From positions 1 to 41,892 of IMG/VR virus record IMGVR_UViG_3300028423_000450: 41,892 bases of DNA. One strand, 5' to 3'. A program made the translations under genes and the position numbers. Of the stretch, positions 38,397 through 41,892 are shown in pieces. How positions within the stretch are numbered: position 1 is the stretch's first letter; each line of letters opens with the position of its first letter. The stretch comes from a virus. Below the pieces are notes generated by a model. The model made no database searches and was not told the origin of the DNA. It worked only from the letters and a program-made list of their open reading frames with translations.

Positions 38397-39131
38397 GTTA
38401 GCACAGTGGAGTAGATTTAGTACCTTAAGCGTATTTTTTTGGAAAAATTTTTTGGAATTTTTTTTTGAAAGAAGGCGAACTCGGATTTTGGTTTTTATTT
38501 TAAGAGGGGGGGTCCGGCAAACGGTGTACAAGTAGTACCTTAGCTTGAACTGCTTTTGGCCGGTGAGTTGGATGCGGTTTCTACGGGGGGTCGGTCAGAT
38601 TGTTTCGGGCGTGTCGTGATACCGAAAACCGGCAAATCGGCAAATTTCAAACATTCAACCTTAGGTTTAGGGTTTCAGTTTTAGCCGTATGTCAAATGGT
38701 CTTGTCTTGCTTAGATAATTTTCAAAAAAGTGGCTATTTTCGGGGTTTCCAGTTTCTTCAAATAGTAGGGCTAAGTGTGGTTTCTAAAAGCCCCTGAAAT
38801 CGTTTCTAAAGCGTTTGAATTTATTAGGTATGGAATTACCCCCCTGGTAGTATTCAACCCCTTAGAAACGCCCTGAAAGTCCGCTAGGGGCAATCACCGC
38901 ATAAGTTGCCTATCTATTTGGGCGTATTGTCTAATGCCTAAAAAGTAAAATCAACCGCTTACCGCATTAGCCTATTCGGGTCTGGCGGATAGACCGAAAC
39001 CGAACGCCTAAGTTTTCACTAATCAAAAAAAGTTAGGCGTTCAAGTTCAAGTTGAAACTTAGGGTTACCGCATAACCGCATACCGCAAGCAAAAAAACCC
39101 CCGCACTAGGCGGGGGTTTATCTAGTTTTGG
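38397..39131. other. 735-bp non-coding region with repeats (candidate origin or regulatory zone)
   Basis: No gene is supported here. On the plus strand the stretch holds a long A/T-rich tract (38430-38510), TAGTACCTTA twice (38418-38427 and 38533-38542), four exact ACCGCAT copies (38896, 38961, 39067 and 39075) plus ACCGCAA at 39082, and a 10-bp inverted repeat GAACGCCTAA (39002-39011 and 39033-39042) whose stem extends past one mismatch. It ends in the terminator of the following small gene. An origin, a packaging site or a regulator-binding zone are all possible. Confidence 0.6.
39091..39120 (-). terminator. Intrinsic terminator
   Basis: Minus strand: AAACCCCCGC, five-base loop, GCGGGGGTTT, then a T-run. 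Perfect 10-bp stem just after the gene at 39132. Its 3' flank on the gene side (TAACCAAAACTAGATAAA-like) is shared with the next terminator. Confidence 0.9.
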
Positions 39132-39368
39132 TTAGTCATCCAGCATTTCTTTTAGAAATTTGACTACATACCCGTAAGCAAGCTCACGCCCGTATGACTG
39201 ATTCATTATGTCACGGTTGATTCTAGCATTTACGGGGTCAATATTCTCATCGGTATCTATCCATTCATTAGTCCAGCGGTCTTTGGAATATGTGGCGTTA
39301 TCCAACCATTCTTCCATTTCGCGGATTAGAACTTCAATTCTTACGGTCTTTTCAATCTTTGAACTCAT
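39132..39368 (-). CDS. Small hypothetical protein in promoter-operator cluster
   Basis: 78 residues, charged and helical (R-I-E-V-L-I-R-E-M-E-E-W-L-D-N-A). A GGGGGA run lies upstream of the ATG. It has its own promoter at 39437-39464 and its own terminator at 39091-39120. No family recognised. Members of this cluster look like early or accessory genes because each is separately switched. Confidence 0.75.
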   Translation of the reverse strand: MSSKIEKTVRIEVLIREMEEWLDNATYSKDRWTNEWIDTDENIDPVNARINRDIMNQSYGRELAYGYVVKFLKEMLDD

Positions 39369-39423
39369 TCGAGTCCCCCTATCTCCCGGGGAGTCCCCGG
39401 GGGTAAAATATCCAACAACTCTT

Positions 39424-39439
39424 GCTGAATGATTTCAGC
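39424..39439. promoter_or_regulatory. Operator-like palindrome (variant sequence)
   Basis: GCTGAA, four bases, TTCAGC. It overlaps the -10 of the promoter by three bases, exactly as the GCTTAC palindromes do at their promoters, but its sequence differs. Confidence 0.7.
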
Positions 39440-39464
39440 TTAGCATATAAAAAACAATTGTCAA
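39437..39464 (-). promoter_or_regulatory. Promoter for small gene 39132-39368
   Basis: Minus strand: TTGACA (39459-39464), 16-base spacer, TAAGCT (39437-39442). An A/T tract (complement of TTTC-A8-GTT) lies six bases upstream of the -35. Confidence 0.78.
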
Positions 39465-39511
39465 GTCAATTTTCAAAAAAAAGTTCAAAAAAGTTTTTTC
39501 GGCAAAAAAAT

Positions 39512-39538
39512 AAACCCCTAGCACTTGGCTAGGGGTTT
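39512..39538 (-). terminator. Intrinsic terminator
   Basis: Minus strand: AAACCCCTAGC, five-base loop, GCTAGGGGTTT, then TATTTTTTT. 11-bp perfect stem directly after the gene at 39552. Confidence 0.9.
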
Positions 39539-39551
39539 ATCTAGTTTTGGT

Positions 39552-39749
39552 TTACCACTTACCAAAAGCTTTTGCCAATTGGCGGTTTCTTAGGTAGTCA
39601 CTCAAGTGGCAGAATTTCTTGTAGTATTCGGTAGCCAGTAGCACACCACCCGCACTATAAGCTTTTGCCATTTCTTCGCGGGCTTCAGTTTTTAGTTTTT
39701 CAATCTCCGCGTCGGTTAGGTTATCTAGGTTTAGTGTTGTTGTTGTCAT
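39552..39749 (-). CDS. Small hypothetical protein in promoter-operator cluster
   Basis: 65 residues, helical (L-T-D-A-E-I-E-K-L-K-T-E-A-R-E-E-M-A). GGGAGA precedes the ATG. Own promoter at 39803-39831 and own terminator at 39512-39538. No family recognised. Confidence 0.75.
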   Translation of the reverse strand: MTTTTLNLDNLTDAEIEKLKTEAREEMAKAYSAGGVLLATEYYKKFCHLSDYLRNRQLAKAFGKW

Positions 39750-39789
39750 CCTGTATCTCCCTATCTAGTTTTCAAGTTGTAAGCTTTTT

Positions 39790-39805
39790 GCTTACATATG
39801 TAAGC
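39790..39805. promoter_or_regulatory. Operator-like perfect palindrome
   Basis: GCTTACATATGTAAGC is its own reverse complement over all 16 bases. It overlaps the -10 by three bases and covers the expected transcription start. Confidence 0.82.
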
Positions 39806-39831
39806 ATATCATACCAAAAAATATTTGTCAA
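39803..39831 (-). promoter_or_regulatory. Promoter for small gene 39552-39749
   Basis: Minus strand: TTGACA (39826-39831), 17-base spacer, TATGCT (39803-39808). The A/T tract lies five bases upstream of the -35. Leader of about 45 bases with a Shine-Dalgarno. Confidence 0.85.
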
Positions 39832-39874
39832 GTAAATTTCAAAAAAAGTTTCAAAAACTTTTCACGGCAAAGAG

Positions 39875-39904
39875 AAACCCCCCAACCAAAAGGCTAGGGG
39901 GCTT
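39875..39904 (-). terminator. Intrinsic terminator
   Basis: Minus strand: CCCCCTAGCC, TTTT, GGTTGGGGG (with G-U pairs), then TTTCTCTTT. It follows the gene at 39922. Confidence 0.8.
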
Positions 39905-39921
39905 GTCTATTAGGGGGATTA

Positions 39922-40167
39922 TCAAATGCTATGTTCAGCTACATAGTGAGCAAGCACGGCTTTTAGTTTCTCAAAAGCTGTAGGGGCGTATGGAGAAGTA
40001 GCGGCTAGGTATTTGGTAGTAGCCCACTGGATTGGCTCACTAGCGTGACATAGTTCCCAAAGCTGGTCTCTCTGAGTGTCGCTAATCTCTCTGCCATAGT
40101 CGAACAAGCTATTCACCGCTATGTCAAAAGCCGCTTCTGCCGTAATGTTTCTTCCTGTTGTCTTCAT
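39922..40167 (-). CDS. Small hypothetical protein in promoter-operator cluster
   Basis: 81 residues with AGGAG upstream. It is helical (A-A-F-D-I-A-V-N-S-L-F-D-Y-G-R) with a histidine-containing end (V-L-A-H-Y-V-A-E-H). Own promoter at 40199-40227 and own terminator. No family recognised. Confidence 0.75.
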   Translation of the reverse strand: MKTTGRNITAEAAFDIAVNSLFDYGREISDTQRDQLWELCHASEPIQWATTKYLAATSPYAPTAFEKLKAVLAHYVAEHSI

Positions 40168-40185
40168 TTCTATCTCCTATCTGCT

Positions 40186-40201
40186 GCTTACATATGTAAG
40201 C
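40186..40201. promoter_or_regulatory. Operator-like perfect palindrome
   Basis: GCTTACATATGTAAGC, identical to the copy at 39790-39805 and placed the same way over the -10. Confidence 0.82.
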
Positions 40202-40227
40202 ATATCAGCCACTTGAAAAAATGTCAA
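40199..40227 (-). promoter_or_regulatory. Promoter for small gene 39922-40167
   Basis: Minus strand: TTGACA (40222-40227), 17-base spacer, TATGCT (40199-40204). The A/T tract lies five bases upstream of the -35. Confidence 0.85.
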
Positions 40228-40292
40228 GCCAGTTTCAAAAAAAGTTGAAAAGTTTTGTTCCCACTTTTTTACTTCAGCGGGGGTAGAAGCAA

Positions 40293-40324
40293 AAAACCCC
40301 TAACCCTTTTAGGGGCTAGGGGCT
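40293..40324 (-). terminator. Intrinsic terminator
   Basis: Minus strand: CCCCTAGCCC, six-base loop, GGGTTAGGGG (one G-U pair), then TTTTTT. It follows the gene at 40337. Confidence 0.85.
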
Positions 40325-40336
40325 ATCTGGTCGGGC

Positions 40337-40537
40337 TTAGTCGTTATAGCCCTCAATAATGTAGCCATCTCTCTCAAGACTATCGGCGTAATCGTTCAGT
40401 CCAGTCCTGTAAGCGATTGGGTCGCACTCCATCAAGATTATAGATGGTAGGAACTTCATTCCAGCAACTGAAACTTCACCCTCGGCATCTAGCAATTCTT
40501 CATACATTTCTTTCAAAGTGTTCTCGGTAATTTCCAT
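40337..40537 (-). CDS. Small conserved phage protein in promoter-operator cluster
   Basis: 66 residues with GGGAGA upstream. D-P-I-A-Y-R-T-G-L-N-D-Y-x-D-S-L is a phrase I recognise from a small protein common in phages infecting varied hosts; its role is unknown. Own promoter at 40586-40614 and own terminator. Confidence 0.78.
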   Translation of the reverse strand: MEITENTLKEMYEELLDAEGEVSVAGMKFLPSIILMECDPIAYRTGLNDYADSLERDGYIIEGYND

Positions 40538-40572
40538 CTCTATCTCCCTTGTCTATTGTCTATAAGCTTTTT

Positions 40573-40588
40573 GCTTACATAAGTAAGC
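40573..40588. promoter_or_regulatory. Operator-like palindrome
   Basis: GCTTAC, ATAA, GTAAGC. It has the same arms and the same position relative to the -10 as the other GCTTAC copies. Confidence 0.8.
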
Positions 40589-40614
40589 ATATCAACATTA
40601 TGGACATATGTCAA
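40586..40614 (-). promoter_or_regulatory. Promoter for small gene 40337-40537
   Basis: Minus strand: TTGACA (40609-40614), 17-base spacer, TATGCT (40586-40591). The A/T tract lies five bases upstream of the -35. Confidence 0.85.
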
Positions 40615-40643
40615 GCTAATTTCTAAAAAAGTTTGAAAAGTTT

Positions 40644-40886
40644 TTAGGCGGTTACACTCATATCCCCATCAACCAATTCCATAATGTCTAGGAACTCACT
40701 GAACCTAGCTAGGGCTTTAGCTGTGGCTTGCTGTGCCGTATCGCCCCATTCCTGAATTAGTAGCTGGTCGCCCTGTTCAATTGTTGCCCTGAACTTTTGA
40801 AGACTAAGCAAGTGAGGGAACTCCTCAACCATCAAATCCAAACCCTTTAGGCTAAACCTTGTCCTGTTTGTCATCATCTCTTCCAA
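40644..40886 (-). CDS. Small hypothetical protein in promoter-operator cluster
   Basis: 80 residues from the TTG at 40886, but ATGs at 40877 and 40874 are more likely starts: GGAAGAG (40878-40884) would serve them and nothing precedes the TTG. Helical (A-T-A-K-A-L-A-R-F-S-E-F-L-D-I-M-E-L-V). Own promoter at 40905-40933. No strong terminator follows, only the A/T tract of the next promoter. No family recognised. Confidence 0.72.
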   Translation of the reverse strand: MEEMMTNRTRFSLKGLDLMVEEFPHLLSLQKFRATIEQGDQLLIQEWGDTAQQATAKALARFSEFLDIMELVDGDMSVTA

Positions 40887-40887
40887 T

Positions 40888-40906
40888 CTGTTTGCGATAC
40901 AAACAG
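40888..40906. promoter_or_regulatory. Operator-like palindrome (third sequence type)
   Basis: CTGTTTG, five bases, CAAACAG. It overlaps the -10 of its promoter by two bases, in the same place as the other palindromes. Confidence 0.72.
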
Positions 40907-40933
40907 TTTACCCTTTCAAGTCCAAAAAGTCAA
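40905..40933 (-). promoter_or_regulatory. Promoter for small gene 40644-40886
   Basis: Minus strand: TTGACT (40928-40933), 17-base spacer, TAAACT (40905-40910). No A/T tract upstream. Confidence 0.72.
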
Positions 40934-40942
40934 GCAATCGGC

Positions 40943-40960
40943 AAAAGTGTTCCCACTTTT
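40943..40960 (-). terminator. Weak terminator-like hairpin
   Basis: AAAAGTG, four-base loop, CACTTTT, placed between the gene at 40975 and the next promoter. The stem is A/T rich and the U-run is within it. Confidence 0.4.
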
Positions 40961-40974
40961 ACAATTCTTGAACC

Positions 40975-41391
40975 CTATGCTCTCTCCTTGTTCTTGTTGG
41001 CTAGGGCTTCTTCAATCTCTGCCCTTGTGACAATCTCGCAACCCATCAAAGCATCTGGCGGTATGTCACCGCTATGAACATAGCTACTAGCCCCGCCAAA
41101 GAAACTGGCTGAATGGTCTGAACCCTTTTCCCAAGACTCTCCGCCTGTTACATCAGTGTCTATCAGCCAGATATGAATTTCATCGTGAGAAACCATTTCA
41201 GTCTGAACCTTGCCATCAACTAGCTCGCTGTGGGGGTGGTCGAGAATTCGAAAATACATAAAGCTCAAAGCTTCACCTAATGAACTAGCGGCATACACTT
41301 CTGTAAAGTTTGACTTCAACCCCTGTTCCTCAATGCTGTCATAGGCACACTGAGGAGCCGCGTGATATAAAACTTCTGGTAGGTTTTCCAT
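40975..41391 (-). CDS. Putative ADP-ribosyltransferase-fold protein
   Basis: 138 residues with GAGGGAAAG upstream. The opening L-Y-H-A-A-P-x-x-x-Y-D-S-I-E-E-Q-G-L, then V-Y-A-A-S-S-L-G-E-A-L-S-F-M, and a C-terminal S-G-D-I-P-P-D-A-L-M-G-C-E-I-V are arranged as in small ADP-ribosyltransferase or Tpt1-type folds (histidine strand, G-L after a helix, Y/S strand, closing strand). The fold call is from motif spacing only, and catalytic residues are not certain. Phages often carry such proteins to modify host proteins. Own promoter at 41419-41447. Confidence 0.55.
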   Translation of the reverse strand: MENLPEVLYHAAPQCAYDSIEEQGLKSNFTEVYAASSLGEALSFMYFRILDHPHSELVDGKVQTEMVSHDEIHIWLIDTDVTGGESWEKGSDHSASFFGGASSYVHSGDIPPDALMGCEIVTRAEIEEALANKNKERA

Positions 41392-41405
41392 CTTTCCCTC
41401 TCTCT

Positions 41406-41421
41406 GCTTACACTTGTAAGC
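41406..41421. promoter_or_regulatory. Operator-like palindrome
   Basis: GCTTACA, CT, TGTAAGC, placed over the -10 as at the other promoters. Confidence 0.8.
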
Positions 41422-41447
41422 TTACTGCCTATCGGCACACTTGTCAA
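41419..41447 (-). promoter_or_regulatory. Promoter for ADP-ribosyltransferase-like gene
   Basis: Minus strand: TTGACA (41442-41447), 17-base spacer, TAAGCT (41419-41424). No A/T tract upstream. Confidence 0.82.
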
Positions 41448-41473
41448 GTCTTTTCACATCTCCAGAAATCAGA

Positions 41474-41497
41474 AAACCCCCTCCGAAGAGGGGGCTT
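41474..41497 (-). terminator. Intrinsic terminator with UUCG loop
   Basis: Minus strand: CCCCCTC, TTCG, GAGGGGG, then TTTTCT. It follows the gene at 41526. Confidence 0.88.
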
Positions 41498-41525
41498 TCC
41501 TTGATAGGGGGATAGGGGGACAAAT

Positions 41526-41849
41526 CTATGAACGCCTACGGGGGTTTACCTTGTCGGCAAGCCTGTAGAGCTTGTTCGATAGCTCAACCTTGAGCCAAAA
41601 CTTATTTTTTACAACATATCCCCAAATCTGGATACTTGCCACCAAAGCAAAACCAAATCCAGACCAACCAATTAGTGCTGGATAGAACTCCGCACCAAAA
41701 GCTGACAAATCGGCTTCTGACTTTAGTAGGTGAAAGTCAATGCTTGCCCCTGCCCAAACGGCTCCTAGTGGCAAACTGAACCAACTTAGAACACCCTGAA
41801 AAGTTTCATAAGTTGAGCCTGTGCTGTTTATTCTTCTTGCTGTTTTCAT
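41526..41849 (-). CDS. Small membrane protein
   Basis: 107 residues with two hydrophobic spans (about 20-38 with S-W-F-S-L-P-L-G-A-V-W-A-G-A and 56-77 with L-I-G-W-S-G-F-G-F-A-L-V-A-S-I-Q-I-W-G) and a basic C-terminal tail. There is a terminator directly after it. The promoter is outside the window and no clear Shine-Dalgarno is seen. Holin-like by shape, but it stands far from the lysis cassette; function unknown. Confidence 0.72.
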   Translation of the reverse strand: MKTARRINSTGSTYETFQGVLSWFSLPLGAVWAGASIDFHLLKSEADLSAFGAEFYPALIGWSGFGFALVASIQIWGYVVKNKFWLKVELSNKLYRLADKVNPRRRS

Positions 41850-41892
41850 TTCTTGTTGTTCTTTCTATTCCCTGTTGTCTTTCGACATAATC

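Noticed and set aside
38397-38531. A longer start for the helix-turn-helix gene
   Set aside because: The extra residues come from an A/T tract and look random (poly-lysine and phenylalanine).
38600-38797. A plus-strand frame of 65 codons in the non-coding region
   Set aside because: No ribosome binding site, opposite to all other genes and without protein-like composition.

Overview
This window looks like the structural, packaging and lysis half of a long-tailed siphovirus genome. The host is most likely an actinobacterium. The capsid protease polyprotein, its accessory domains, the DUF1360 gene beside the terminase and the probable leaderless genes are all typical of actinophages. The fairly low GC content points away from classical high-GC hosts and towards something like freshwater Microbacteriaceae or Nanopelagicales. 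The host call is an inference. Every supported gene lies on the minus strand, so the window is transcribed from right to left. I saw no tRNA, integrase, insertion sequence or CRISPR array.

Reading in the direction of transcription, 41.9-39.1 kb holds seven small genes. Six of them have their own strong sigma70-type promoter (TTGACA, 16-17 bp, TATGCT or TAAGCT) with a perfect or near-perfect palindrome lying over the start point, and most end in a strong hairpin terminator. I see this chain of separately switched one-gene units as the least ordinary part of the window. A 735-bp gene-free stretch at 38.4-39.1 kb follows, with short repeats and inverted repeats. Next come a double helix-turn-helix protein, a lysis cassette (M23 peptidase plus three tiny overlapping membrane proteins), a second double helix-turn-helix protein, a conserved phage protein, a PD-(D/E)XK nuclease-like protein and a holin-like protein.

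From 34.2 to 27.4 kb lie two charged small proteins, terminase large subunit, a DUF1360 membrane protein, portal, a 411-residue head-module protein and two small proteins. From 27.3 to 12.6 kb come a giant 2557-residue polyvalent protein (SF1 helicase and HExxH zincin), two small proteins, a 1336-residue capsid-protease polyprotein and a 735-residue major capsid protein with a very acidic N-terminal region. Then follow a second capsid-like protein, major tail protein, head-tail connectors, tail chaperones made by a probable -1 frameshift, tape measure, distal tail protein and two baseplate or minor tail proteins, the last cut by the window edge.

Two themes link the structural genes. A [ILV]TAS[GA] motif recurs at domain boundaries of the protease polyprotein and the capsid protein and may mark protease cleavage sites. 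A small beta-rich module of about 60-75 residues recurs in the second capsid protein, the major tail protein and both tail-tip proteins.
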